DNA from: Rhododendron vialii
Lineage: Eukaryota; Streptophyta; Magnoliopsida; Ericales; Ericaceae
Assembly (NCBI RefSeq): GCF_030253575.1
Contig: NC_080557.1
Coordinates: 42,732,501 to 42,796,500, forward strand
Direction of reading: 5' to 3'
DNA: 64,000 bases
Numbering within the stretch: position 1 is the stretch's first letter; every line of letters starts with the position of its first letter. The position numbers and the translations under genes were made by a program. Positions 49,304-61,492 of this stretch are shown here, one piece after another. The notes under the pieces were generated by a model. It saw nothing but the letters and a program-made list of their open reading frames with translations. It was not told the DNA's origin and did not search any database.

Positions 49304-52103
49304 GAAAACCGGCGAGGCTGGACTTTATCTCTGACGGGGACGGAGAGAGAGAGAGTGAGAAGAGGAGAGAGTAGAGTGGAGCACTAGAAAAAGGAAACAG
49401 AGACTGGACATGCGAAAGTACTGGATGAGAGGGATGTAGTTTGTAGGACTCGAGAGTGGGTGCGGCCACAGCACGTTGGTGTCGGATCGGTGTCGCGATG
49501 GAATTGGAGATGCTGCCGGCCGCTCAACTCGATAAACAACCGCTCGAATTTTAGTCGAGCATTGAAGGGTCACATTTGTATGTGTTCAGATTTGATTTGA
49601 AACATTTGTGCTGAGATCAACGATTGGATCAATCGCTCAGCTGCATTCTCAAGTCCCTGCCGTAATATCCTTCTCCACCGTACATTCGCGTGGAACTCGA
49701 TAGACAAGATTCATAACCTAAAATAATAGACTTAATTGAACATCGATAATTTCGTAACTAAATTACAGGCTTTCGTAAAAATTATAAGCCGTCTAAGTTT
49801 AAAATTAATATATTGACTTATTCATTTTTCTTTGCATTAAAAATCTTTATTTCATAAATTTATTGATATCGGGTCGAATCAATCTTGTCAACTGAATCTT
49901 ATTAGTGATTTGAAAAAGACGTATAGGTCCACAAACTATCAAACTGAAACCTTCTCGAGACCATAGACTAGAAGGGTGGCCTGGACCGCCTGGTGGTCTA
50001 ACACTTGTGATTTAAGAGTTCGTTTCCTCGTATAATTTCAAGTTCGAAATCTCCTATTACTATCAACTATTACGGAGCTAGTCATATGAAACTTTATTCC
50101 TACGCTAAAAATTAGTCGACGTCCGTGTAAACCGATCCATACAGATTGAATATAGAAAAGAAAACAAATTGGAGGGGTGGCGTGGTTCCACTAGAGGATG
50201 GAGTAAGACAGGCAGACTGTCAGGGGAATCTGTGCTGGGGGCCTGGATTTTATACAGGAACAAGAAGCCAAGTGAATAAGCTTGAAATTTGTGGAAATTA
50301 AATACTAGTATATAGTTTGGAGTATCTTTCACTGACGTGGTAGGTTGTGCAACTACATAGTACTAGTAGTATTATAGTATCTGAGTGAAGTATACAGATA
50401 TACTACGTATTTATATATTTGTCTGTGGGTTTGGATCCCATTTTTGAATGATGCTGCTACTGCTTGAACTGCGGAGTTATTTTATTGGGGAAATTTCAAT
50501 TGAGTGGAAATAAAGACAATTAAAATCATAGACACAATGGAAGACAATTTCAAATGCAAGGTCAGTAGCGGCCGGACGCAGAATTTGTATAAAGCGGGAC
50601 TCCGAATCACATGTATTTTTATGTTGAGAACAAAAACTGTAGTCTATAATATAAATATTGTTACTCATTAGTTCTAAGCAGAAAACGAGATTGTCTCGCA
50701 TTCTATAATCACGACTCAAAAATTGTCGAAAACTTGAAATTTCAGGGGCTTTATACAAAAACTTTATCCATTTTTTTCACTCAAGAAACGTGCATGGGCG
50801 AATCCTATTGAACTTTTTCAAATAAACCTGAATATATAGGATAGTTAGCGGGACAATTGGGGGGTGTGCAAGGACCCGGGCCCCCGCTTGCACCCTTCTT
50901 TGTTCGCCCCTGTGCACGATAAGATTGAAAGTAATACTCCCTCCGTCCCATTTTTATTGTCCATTTTCGTTTTTCGTGCCGTTCTTTCGACGCATATATC
51001 TTCCAATCTACAATGTTTTTCATAATTTTGAAAACTTTGTATTATAGATCTAATCGAGAACTATCAAACAAGATCCATATTGCATATTTTTGGAGATTTA
51101 TATTGGAAGATATAGACGTTGAAAGAACGACACGAAAAACGAAAATAGACAATAAAAATGGGACGGATGGAGTAGTAAGGATATGCTAGAATCAAAGATG
51201 GAGCCATGATTTTACCTTAATGTAGCGAATGAATATATATAAACTTTAGATAGTAAAAATCAAAATAACGTACTATAACCTATACGATGTTTGTCACATG
51301 CACGTATCACAACTAATGATTGTTGCTTGACATGCTGCTTTCTCTTATTCGGTTGGTTTATTCCCGTTAATGTTGATCTAACACGTTAATATGAACAGTA
51401 TTGCATGAAAGATTAAGTTTGAAGTTGGGTTTCTCCCTTTTTTTTTTTTTTTTTGGGGTCAAGTTGGGTTTCTCCCTTTATCAGTTCAAACTAGGAAACT
51501 AAAGACTTTTTATATAATAAAAAAATCGTGATAAAAATTTAATGGTAATTTGGGTTTTTTTTTTTCAATATAATACTCCTCCGCCAGATTTAATAATCAT
51601 TTTTTAGAATTCGTGTCATTTTTCAATCGATTATATCTTCTAATTTATAGTGTTTTACGTGATTTCGAAAACTTTGTACTATAGAACTAATTGAGTTCTA
51701 TCAAACAAGATACATATTCGATATGAAATTCATTACGAATTCAAAAATATAACTTATTTTTTAGCTAGTTATAATAGAACTAAAGACAATTAAATTCGAA
51801 CAGAGCTGAGTGGTAGCATTTCTCAAAATTGTTGCAGTGATAACTGCTACCAGTTATCTCTTGGCTCCATCTTCGATGATTCATGTGGGGACCAGAGTCT
51901 TCAAAGTTCATCGTCTTCATATATACTTCGTGTTACGTAAATGTAGTTGAAGACGACCACTCAATGAGAAAATCTCATTAGGGTCACGTCAGAGACAAGG
52001 ATGCAAGATTGCAAGTTTTGGCTGTTTGAAAGTGCAAGTTTTATACGTGTACTACCCAAAGTCCGTTATCTCGGATCCTCTCTCCATTTCTCTCTCTCTG
52101 TAT
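49304..52103. other. SMO2 upstream region and spacer
   Basis: The first few hundred bases (to about 49500) are the likely 5' untranslated region and promoter of SMO2, with GA-rich stretches at 49340-49380. Beyond that I see no coding sequence. A one-ended Stowaway-like fragment starts at about 51575 (CTCCTCCGCCAGATTTAATAA) without a matching right end. Confidence 0.5.
50937..51172. mobile_element. Stowaway-like MITE
   Basis: CTCCCTCCGTCCC and the inverse of CTCCATCCGTCCC bound the element, flanked by TA. Long complementary arms continue inward through ATTTTTATTGTC and TTTTCGTTTTTCGTG. Confidence 0.8.
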
Positions 52104-52782
52104 CATAGTAATGGATACCGTTCCGTACCGGCCGGTACGTACCGTTTTGACGAAGAACCGGTATCCTAACACCCCAATTTCGTTCCGGGCTCAATACCGG
52201 CTGGTATCGGACTTTTCGGAAAATACCGGCCGGTATCGGGATACCGGCCTTTCCGGCCGAATTTTACAGAGTTTTTTTTTTTTTTTTTTACTTTTTCTGG
52301 TCCCAAAAAAACAAAAAAACTTTTTTAAAAATTTTAGCAAAACACGGACTTAACCATAGTACGTGCGCGAGGCTTAGATCCCGGATTTGCACCCCCCTTG
52401 CGCACGAATAACCCGTGACGCGCACCCGGTTAATTAGTTTCCGAATCAGTTTTTCCAAATTGCCTTCGGCCACGGCACATTTTTCCGAGCCCGCGAGACC
52501 TCTTATTGGGTTCTCATTCACAAGTTCACTAGTGTGCAAAGTCATTTAAAGTGGAAAAGAGTTTTGTAACTAAGCAATGTGGGACTAGAGAATCTCTAGT
52601 AGAGATATTTCATGATGAATTGTATGATATGGGGGATTTTTTTGAATTATAATTACATATAATTATTATATATATTGTAGTTGCGGTAAATCCGAAACGG
52701 TACCCGGTACCTAACCGGTACCGGTACGTACCGTACCAATAGAAAAATCGATACCCTGTCCGAAACGGTATTCAAAACTATG
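52104..52782. mobile_element. Non-autonomous hAT-like element
   Basis: This 679-bp element has ends CATAGTAATGGATACCGTT and the inverse of CATAGTTTTGAATACCGTT, flanked by the 8-bp direct repeat CTCTGTAT (52096-52103 and 52783-52790). An 8-bp duplication with CA-starting termini fits the hAT superfamily. Both subterminal zones are full of overlapping palindromes built on ACCGGTACCGG and GGTACGTACC. No transposase is seen. Confidence 0.8.
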
Positions 52783-52790
52783 CTCTGTAT

Positions 52791-52972
52791 CTTCCGAACA
52801 TTTTAACCTTAGGAGGATACATCATTAATAAGGTCATCCAACGGTAAAAACTTAGCTACGTTGCCATTCCTCTTTTTAAGAGGGCTATTAGCTTTTTGAG
52901 GAAAACGACAGCTAACGGGGTGGGTGCTCCGTTTCTTTTGTTTCCCTTATTTGCTTTTTTACTCAATTACAG

Positions 52973-53009
<37 letters not shown>

Positions 53010-54519
53010 GCATCACCATGGCGGCAGGACCAACCTACTTTACACCCCCATCTCAATAAAACACTATTCATACCACCTCCCCAAACCCAACTACTCTTCT
53101 GAGATTTAAAAGAAATTGTTTTTAGAGAGAGATATGAACAGAGAGCTTTCAAGTTTAATGGCGTTTGATTACTGTAAACATTCAAAAAAATTTGAATGCT
53201 CTAGTTTCTACCCCCTGTATTTATGGAGTTGTTTGACGTTTCGAGACTCCAAATGTGGTGGGATTTTTCTGGAAACACTAAGCCAGCCTTTGAAATCGAA
53301 AATGAAAAAACAATGGGAGTAGACTGGTAGAAAGGATTTTGCACTCTGTTTACTTGAAGAAATTGAAGGCAAAATTATTGTTACATGAATCAATAATGAT
53401 CAATAGTAATTGATATGAACTAAGAAAATTGTTGTTTTGTGTCATTTCTTGATGTAATACTTTGCTTCTGCAATTTGTAGTGTGAGAGAGAGAATTAGGG
53501 TTTTCTTTGACACAGGTAAGAACTTATCAGAGGAAACAAAAGGAAAATACTCAGACAACACTCCCTCAAAATGGACACAGTTAGAGGGGCTCTGGTTATG
53601 GATCGGCCGATCATCTTCTTCATCGAACCGCCGGCTGAATTTTCCGTTGATGAATCAGAGAGAGAGAGAGAGAGTTGAGATTTGGGTTAACTTTTAAAAA
53701 TGGAAACGGCAGAAGTGTTCCCGTCAAGTTGCCGTTCTCAGGAAATGTTTGCAACCCTTGGATAGCCTTATTAATGAGGTGTCATCCTCAGGTTGAAATG
53801 TTTAGAAGATACTGAGAGAGAGAACTGGGGAAAGGATCTGAGTCCGGCCATAACTATTCCCTCCGTCTCTATTTTTTAGTCTCAAATAAGCATCTTTTGC
53901 TATCCCGAAAGTATTGTTTCACTTCAAAACCAAGAGGGTAAATAGTTAATGAAATTTCCCCCTTCTACTTTCAAATCAATAGTAGTGCAAAAATTTTAGA
54001 AACGCAATAGGACAAATAGAGCATACAATGATGAAAGTGTAAAATAGATAAAAGTGGTGATCAAATATGCAATGATTATATTCCCGCATTTAGTTGGAAT
54101 TTCAAAAGGAACCAAAAATTGAGAACGGAGGGAATACTTTTTTTCCCCCTTCTGGTAATCAAATGAAGAGATCAAACAAAATAGGACAAAAGTAATTTTT
54201 TTTTGGAAAGAGAGTATCAAATATAACTGTGTTGGTTATTATCTTCCGAATTTTTTGGTAGTTTTGCAAAAGCACTTTTTTTTACGAACAAGATCATCAT
54301 CCCATATATATTAAAACAAAAAGATTACAACTACAGAAAACACTTTTGAAAGATGCAAGACATGAGCGAAGATAAGCCGTAATGGTTCATCAAATTATCC
54401 AAAAATCTCTCTAACAAGAGATGACAGAAGAAAACACGTCTAAACCCGGAGATGAAAACAGGTCCAACATTCAGCCTGATAGTTCAACCATAAATTTCTG
54501 TAAGGTTCGAGAAAAACTG
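52791..54519. other. Spacer 3' of the eIF3g gene
   Basis: A CT microsatellite lies at 52975-53006, a Stowaway-like MITE at 53857-54134 and several GAGAGA runs at 53483-53495 and 53656-53674. A 5'-leader-like stretch at 53460-53700 has a short open frame but no recognisable protein. The last 100 bases hold the eIF3g 3' untranslated region. Confidence 0.5.
53857..54134. mobile_element. Stowaway-like MITE
   Basis: The left end TTCCCTCCGTCTC pairs with the right end GAGAACGGAGGGAA. TA flanks both sides (53855-53856 and 54135-54136). Confidence 0.7.
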
Positions 54520-57500
54520 CTAGTTAGGCCTGGGCGCAGACCATTCAACTCTGAGAATGAGGTTATCATAACCATACCCATTGAGTTTGGCTATAGCTTT
54601 CTCAGCATCTTCCTTGTTCACAAAGTTGACAAAACCAAAACCTCTACTCGTGCCGGTCTTCTGATCGAGAGCAACGTAAACTCGGCTCACTGGGCCAAAA
54701 GTACGGAACAGCTCGTGCAAGTCTGCCTCGCGGGTATCCTCAGAGAGGTTGGTGACCCTGACAGAGTTCTCATCGTTTCTACGCCTCATGTCGGACCCAG
54801 TTCTCTCTGCACCCGGTCTCTGGCTGGGAGGAACATAGGCTCCCTTGCTGGGTCCTGAAGTAGTAGTTGGGACTTCTGATGAAGGGGGTTTGTCAATGGA
54901 GCCATCACCTTGTGGAGCGAGATCCTTGTAAGGGCATCGTGATGTCCAGTGGTCACCTTTCTTGCCACATGTCCGACACACCATGAGAACAGCACCTGCT
55001 TTTCCGATTTGAGCCAAGGGATCTCCGGCATTCTTTGTTTCTTCAGGTTTGCTACCTGTTGGCAAGTTCAGAGTCAGCAGGAAACAATTAAGAACGTTGC
55101 TTTTGAAACAAAATCATCAAAACACCAATGCACAAACAAGACGACGCACATAAAGATGCTACAATTCATGATTAACCACAGAACAGCTTGATGTCACTGT
55201 GAATTCACAAAAACCACCTCATCATAAAGATTTAACAAATCCTCCTTGTCAAATAATGGCTGATGCTAAAGAGATGGAGAGACTCACTAGAGTACAATAC
55301 TAGGATGTTAGAATGTTAACACAGAAACACCTGATATGATTGTGATGTTCTGAGGGTAACCAGCTTTGGAGACCATATTGACCAGCTAGGAAATTAAACT
55401 AGAGCTAACACTGCAAGGCATATCAATGCACTGAGTTTTCTGCTTCTACTTCAGCAAACTCGACATACCTCTTTATAGGTGAAAAATAAAAATTAAAAAA
55501 AAAACTCCACAGAGATGAGATAATCGTTGAAATATGCTAAAGCTATTGGTTGTGGTCCTTGTAGATGCTCATGCTCCTAAGAATCACATGATAATCACAG
55601 TAGCAACGGGATGACTGGACAAAAGTATATTGAGCGATTGAAATCAAACAACCACTCCCACTTGTAATTACCAATACCCATCGTAAGCTGTGAAATCAGA
55701 AACTAGCACAAATTTTACGAGGAAAACACACATCGCGCCCACAGATCTCAACCCCAAGAAAAGCAATGCCACATCACATGGACAATTTATTTATCCCTCG
55801 ACTCGGAGTACCAGTGCCCACCAGACATGAAAAGAGTAAGAAATATGCTGGCATCCATAGCTAAATTGGATACTTGGATCCTCTAATTTTTAACGTCGCT
55901 GAGAGAAAAGAAATTCACATTTTAACTAAAAGGACCTTGTCTAGACTCTACCTGGATAGAATATAGGAATCTCCTTGTCCTCTGGTCCCAATGTCCCACT
56001 TAGTTTCACGTACATTTCAACATCTTGTGACAAAGCATTGTAGAACAGAGGCTATACATTACATATTCATGTACCCGTATCCACCATTTGGAAACATATT
56101 GTAGCATCTTAAGCTCAAGGGTTTAAGGAGCCTGACGAATGACACACACCCTCACCCAAGATCAGTATCCAAGTAAGTATGACCAAAATTCTACAGGACA
56201 AGCAGCGTCTGGTTTGTTCATGTGGTTCCTGTCTCTGGAAACGGTAGGATGAGGTGTGAGTTCGAGACAGGAAACTAATGCTGTGATGTCTTGGGTCCTT
56301 AGTAATCGAGTGTCTGTTCACCTTCTGCCACACGAAGGTCTTCATGATCTAGTGTTGGTCGTTTCCTTACTGAACTTACCTTTTGGCAAAATAGTTCCAA
56401 ATTGTGTTGTCTTAAAGTAGGTAGGCAGATGACTAAACAAAATTTGAGGTATAGGCTCCGTTTGTTTCGATGTTTTTTCAGAAAACAAACTTCAAACTCT
56501 TATTTTCCGGTATTTGTTGGCACATGAAAAATATTTTCAGAGAGAGAGAGAGAGAGATCTGAGAAAAAGGGAATTGAACGTGGTCAAGCCTAACAATCGA
56601 GGAAACTTAGCAATGAGAATTGCAGTAGAAGGTGGCGGGTTCATTTCGGAAAATAACTTACGGAAAATTTAAGGGCAAGTCATTTACATGTAAAATGTTT
56701 TCCTCATTTTTTATACAACCAAACACCGGAAAATAGGCAAAACATTTCACCAGAAAACATTTTACGCTCAAACAAACAGAGCCATAGTGTATACAACTTC
56801 CATATTAAGTCACACTATGGCCTCGGTATGGCCAACAGTCTTTTCACATCAAGGAGCCCCGATGAATCAGTGTGAAGCGGGACAAAATCATCAACAACCT
56901 TAGTGACCTATAGTCTACTAGTAGAAACGTCTTTTAAATTTTCAAACCCAAATTAGTGGCCATTAGTCTCGCACTAATAGGAACACCACCAAAATTCTCC
57001 TCCTTTATCCCACATAGCCAGTATTCTGTATATGCATTGGAAAACATTTCTTTTAAATTCATTATAAGAAAACCCGAAATTTTCAAATAGTGCCTTTTTT
57101 TCCTTTGCCTATTGTTATACCCGTGAGGCCAAGGGTCTCAAACCCACTAGGAGCAACTTATTCTAATCACGTGGCCAACAACCTTTTCACTACTAGAACC
57201 CCCAATGAATGAACATGAAACAGAACCAACAACAGCATTAACACTTTCCACATCGAGAAGCCACTCCCCTTACTACTAGGAATCACAACCTTAGTGACTA
57301 GTAGTCTACCAGTAGGAACTTCATTCGGTGGTCACTAGTCAATAATCTCCTTAGCCTACATAGAATGACTTCTTTTAGTCAATATTTCTGAAATCCACAT
57401 TTGGTGGCCATTAGTCTCACACTAATAAGAACCATGTCTTCCCTCCTTTATCCCAGTCTAGTACACCACTTTTTGAAACTCAATGAGAAGAAAAACGAAA

Positions 57501-59561
57501 ACTTCCAACTAGGGCCATTTTCCTTCTCCTTTCCCCATTTAAGTGGTGAGTGGTGGCCAGCAGTCTTTCTACTACTAGGAGGGTCTTTTGACCAGGAACC
57601 CCAATGAATCAACATGACACAGCACAACAGTATCAACACCTCCCACAAATTAAATCCGCTAACCTTACTAGTAGGAATCTTAGCCGCATAATCCTTCATT
57701 AGGGACGTCCGCTCCTGCTCTCAATCCTTGCTCTGCGCTCGGACTCTCAATCCTTGCCCTCAAGAATTTTAGTACTTTGGGATAGTTTTAAGAGATGCTT
57801 TTGCATTTGCATTAGCTACGAATTACACCCGTAGTGACAAGTAATCTGCTAGGAGTAGGATAAACTCCATTTTGTAGCCAATAATATCTTTAGCCTACTA
57901 AGGACAACTTCTTTTAACTTCATAATTTTGAAGCCCACATTTGGTGGCTATTAGTCTCACTCTGATAGGAACCAAATTTCCCTTCCTTTAGCACAGGTGG
58001 ACAATGGCCCAGTAGTCTATTAATCTGCTAAGAACCATTCGTTTAAATTTGAAGACAAGAACCACCACTCCCATTTTTCCCCCTTGTAAGCGACCGGTGA
58101 CTAGACCCACTTATTTTAATCCACGTGGCCAACAGTAACATTACACGGCATCATGCGATCAACCGCATCGACATCAAATGCATTTTGAAGCAAGTAGTTT
58201 TCCTACTAGGAATCACTCCACTAGTGACAAGTTGGGTACTACTAGGAATTCCATTTGTGGTTAATAATCTTCTTAGCCTAATCGGAACAACTTCCTTTAA
58301 ACTAATAGTTGAACCATGAACCCATATTTGCGGCCATTAGTCTCAAACTAATAGGAACCACAATGTAATTTGATGACAAGATGAACACACACCTTTAATT
58401 TGAAAAACCATCCACATATACAAAATAATGTCTGATGACTTAAGCCAATGCAGTTTGATGCTCATTGAAGTTTTCCACCAACACCAATGAAGTTTTCCAC
58501 CAACACACAAATAGATGCGATGCAAATAAAATCTTTTCCCATATAAAATTGATTACAAGAATATTAGCATCTAACTAAATTCTACCACCCAGATAAACGT
58601 GAATTCGGACGCCAAACATATGCATTCCATCTTTCTTTAGAGACGCAGACGTGAGAACTAGCATTCCGAGTGACAATCACTCCATTTAAGTAAACCAAAT
58701 ACGACAATCTTCCAAATCAATGGGACAATCGCAACCAAATTACCCTCTGCCAATGAAAAAACGAGTGGGAAAACCAAAATCCCACATATTCACTCACCAA
58801 AAATGAACAATCAAATCAAGAACAAAGTACCACCGACAGCGTACCAGGAGTGGAGGAGCCCTTGGGCGCATTAGTGAACAAATTAACCAGTAGAAAATTC
58901 AAAACCCTATATATTCACTAACCAAAACTTGCAAACCCCACACATTGTACAGTGTGTTCGCATCAGATGTCATAATTTCAACTATATACTCCTTTCCCCT
59001 TTGGCCAGGTGGAGACAGAAACAACGGTGTTTAGGTTTAATATGGTGGTCCAACGCCTAGATTAGACAACCAACTAGTCAGCGCCTAGGCACTTGGCACC
59101 CCTTTCCTGTCTGACTAGCGCCTAGGGATTTTTAGAACATTGAAATGAATTATATAAATGAATCATATAATATCAATAGATGTCTTCTTAAATCCTTTTT
59201 GTTAATTAAGTACTTTTTTGGCTCGTCCTTTTTGTTTGCCTTTTTTCCAATTATCAAGTATGGTAAAAATTTGTATGCTGTAGGTAATTGACCCCACCAG
59301 CAGTAAATTCTTTCTGGCTCCGCCCTTGCAAGAAAAGTATTAAACCTAAATACCGTTGTTTCTATCTCCACCTGACCAAAGAGGAATGCGCACCAGGAGG
59401 CAGGAGCCGTACGGGCGCATTAGCATCAGTGAACAAATAAAACATGGTATATGCTTTTGGCACTCTACTTTTTATAACCACCCTCCAAAATTTATCTCTC
59501 ATTGTTCGGAATACACATAGCCTAATTCTCAAAACAAACTAAAATACAAATTTTTTAGCGC

Positions 59562-59606
<45 letters not shown>

Positions 59607-60016
59607 GTGAAGTGGAGAAATCATTTTCCGAAAAATAAACAGCTGAAAATAAGAACAGAGTAATGCGTACCATGAGCCCTGGGGCGTTCAAGGAGGATCT
59701 CTTCGGTGGAGACCATGGTGAGCCTGCTCCCCACGTCCTCGTGTACGGCGTCCCCGAACTTGGGCCAGGACCGGCGCTCGATGGCGCGCTTGCTGAGGCG
59801 AGCGTTGGCGAGCTTGCGGACGCGGGTGGTGGTGGTGACCTTGACCTTGTTTCCTTCCTCGTTGAACTTGTACTCCACCACCTTCTTTATCCCGTTGTGG
59901 TCTGGCCCGATCACCTGACGCGGCGGGAGGAGGAAGTCGAGGCCCCCCTCGCCGTCGTCGTCTTCGTCGAGCTCTCCCCAACGGACCTTGTTCGGCGGAG
60001 CCGCATCCATCACCAT
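54520..60016 (-). CDS. TIF3G1: Eukaryotic translation initiation factor 3 subunit g
   Basis: Two exons on the minus strand (60016-59671 and 55055-54520) join in frame to 293 residues across a 4.6-kb intron. Exon 1 gives KVRWGELDEDD, LDFLLPPRQVIGPD and IKKVVEYKF, the eIF3g N-terminal region that contacts eIF3i. Exon 2 opens with a zinc knuckle (Cys142, Cys145, His151, Cys156; VCRTCGKKGDHWTSRCPYKD), then a Pro/Ser-rich linker and a C-terminal RRM at about 212-290 with RNP2 VRVTNL and RNP1 RGFGFVNF. The protein belongs to the cytoplasmic eIF3 complex, which loads mRNA on the 40S ribosome and supports scanning and reinitiation. The start is ambiguous between the first and third codons (MVMDAAPP). 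Telo-box motifs lie just upstream, as in many plant translation genes. Confidence 0.95.
56930..58370. repeat. Degenerate long-period repeats in the eIF3g intron
   Basis: A block containing ATTTGGTGGCCATTAGTCTC, then ACTAATAGGAACC and a TCCTTTATCCCA phrase recurs at about 56950, 57395, 57940 and 58325. Between these lie repeated GTAGTCTACTAGTAGGAAC-type phrases. The spacing is irregular (about 390-550 bp). It looks like an old satellite-like expansion. Non-coding. Confidence 0.7.
58999..59381. repeat. 43-bp inverted repeat pair in the eIF3g intron
   Basis: CTTTGGCCAGGTGGAGACAG at 58999 and its inverse ending at 59381 match with about four differences over 43 bp. Just outside, a direct repeat of about 45 bp (ACCAGGAG...GGGCGCATTAG) occurs at 58843-58893 and 59391-59439. 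Confidence 0.75.
59562..59605. repeat. (AAT)n microsatellite
   Basis: About fourteen uninterrupted AAT units lie in the eIF3g intron close to the exon 1 donor site. Confidence 0.95.
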
Positions 60017-60074
60017 GGCTGCTAGAGAGAGAGAGAGAGAGAGAGAGAGATGGTGGTTCGGAGTTTAGAGGGAG

Positions 60075-60103
60075 AAACCCTAGGGTTATGGGATCTAGGG
60101 TTT
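60075..60103. promoter_or_regulatory. Paired telo-box motifs in the eIF3g leader
   Basis: AAACCCTAG at 60075-60083 and CTAGGGTTT at 60095-60103 lie 60-90 bp upstream of the eIF3g start codon, in opposite orientations. Telo-boxes (AAACCCTA) are frequent near the transcription start of plant genes for translation. A GA run separates them from the start codon. Confidence 0.6.
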
Positions 60104-60339
60104 TCTTCGACGGCAGAGCAAAGTGTAGAAGCCCTTGAAGCTGAAGAAAGAAAGAGAGAAAAGATCAAAATCAGAGATTGGATCATAAGCGTGTGGGAAA
60201 GATCCGAATCGCAATAGGGATCAGCCCAATAGTCTTCTGGGTTTATGGCTCAACCCACTCAAGGGGCCCAATAATGCCTGAACCACCCACACTTTTACGG
60301 ACTGAGCGATGCTGCTGCCCCCTCAAAAAGGGCAGCACA

Positions 60340-60690
60340 CCGTGATGCCCCACCGAGTGAGGCCCACTCCGATCTTACTTCGATTGATCGGAAATGTTCA
60401 CTTTGTAGAGCTCATCGCGTAGAATAAGTATGAATAAAATCAGCTCGATCGGATATTATGACATGCCTGATAAGAACACATATAACTTGAAAATAACGGG
60501 CTCCAGAGGGTTTGATCTAGTGTTTCAGATCCATTCTTTTCAAGATATAGGTGTTTCGATAAGGCATTTCATTATCTCTAATCGAGCTGATTTTTTCGCA
60601 AACTTGTTCTACGCGACAAACTCTTCAAAGTGAATGTTTCCGATTAATCAGAGTGAAACCAAAGTAGACCCCACTCGGCAGGGTAGCAGG
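60340..60690. repeat. Foldback repeat with long arms
   Basis: The left arm (CACCGAGTGAGGCC, GATCGGAAATGTTCACTTTG, ATCGCGTAGAATAAG) pairs imperfectly with the right arm (AACTTGTTCTACGCGACAAAC, AAGTGAATGTTTCCGAT, CCCACTCGGCAG). The arms are about 110-140 bp. The region at 33690-33795 resembles one arm. It is probably a decayed MITE family. Confidence 0.6.
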
Positions 60691-61258
60691 GGCAGCACGG
60701 TGCGAGTATGGCATGGCAATATTCCTTGACAAAAATAACGGGGTTTAAACCCCTTTCATTTAGAAAGGAAAAAAAAAACACATATATACACACATACACA
60801 CAAAGAGGTCCATCTTTTGCATGTCTTTAAATTTGCCTATCGTGTTGTCCTTATAGGTCCTGTCTTAATTTCTTTCTTAGATTTATGAAAAGAGGTATGA
60901 AGCCAGTTTTAAGTGGTTGGGTGCTTGTTTCCAGTTCATCTAGTCTTAGGTTTAACTCTTTCAACTCCCACTAACACACTAAAGTTTTGGCCTTTCTCCC
61001 CAAAAATAAAATTTTAAAGGAAAAACATGGGGAAACAATAAAAAGTTAGTAATTGTTTTCCACTTCGTCAATAGTGAAGGGAATGAATGGTGATACTATG
61101 AACTGATTCCGTGTCCATTAGAACAAAAAGCATTTGCCAGGGTAATTAGTTGGCCTTAAGTTTACCCCTTCATATTTTCGGGCTTTTTAAAGGGGGGAGT
61201 TTCTTGCGGTGAACTTATGGTACCAGCTGAATGCGAAAACAATAAGTTTAGGTACACT

Positions 61259-61353
61259 CCTACCAACCACTTCTCTCTCACATATGTGTGGGGCCCATCC
61301 TATAATTAAATATACGGGACCGACACGTATGTGAGAGATGAGTGGTCGGTAGG
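61259..61353. repeat. 95-bp foldback
   Basis: CCTACCAACCACTTCTCTCTC and ACATATGTG pair with CACGTATGTGAGAGATGAGTG and GTCGGTAGG around a short AT-rich loop. Confidence 0.7.
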
Positions 61354-61386
61354 AATACGTAGCATTCCTCGTGCAAAAAGGGGGCG

Positions 61387-61492
61387 TTTGTTGCAATTGA
61401 AAGCTTTTGTTGCAGTTGAACTTATGGTAGCAGCTGAATGTGAAAAAGTGGTGTTTGTTGCAGTTGAACTTGTGGTGACAGCTGAATGTGAA
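61387..61492. repeat. Short tandem repeat with TTGCAGTTGAACTT
   Basis: The phrase TGTTGCAGTTGAACTTATGG followed by GCAGCTGAATGTGAAA is repeated at about 61409 and 61457, with a partial copy at 61387 and a diverged copy near 61208. The unit is about 48 bp. Confidence 0.7.

Noticed and set aside
53460-53700. Possible short gene with leader, start and about 35-70 codons
   Set aside because: Two overlapping short frames exist, both end in GAGAGA-encoded low complexity, and neither resembles a known protein.
59663-60025. 120-codon plus-strand open frame opposite eIF3g exon 1
   Set aside because: It mirrors the GC-rich eIF3g exon and has no independent homology.
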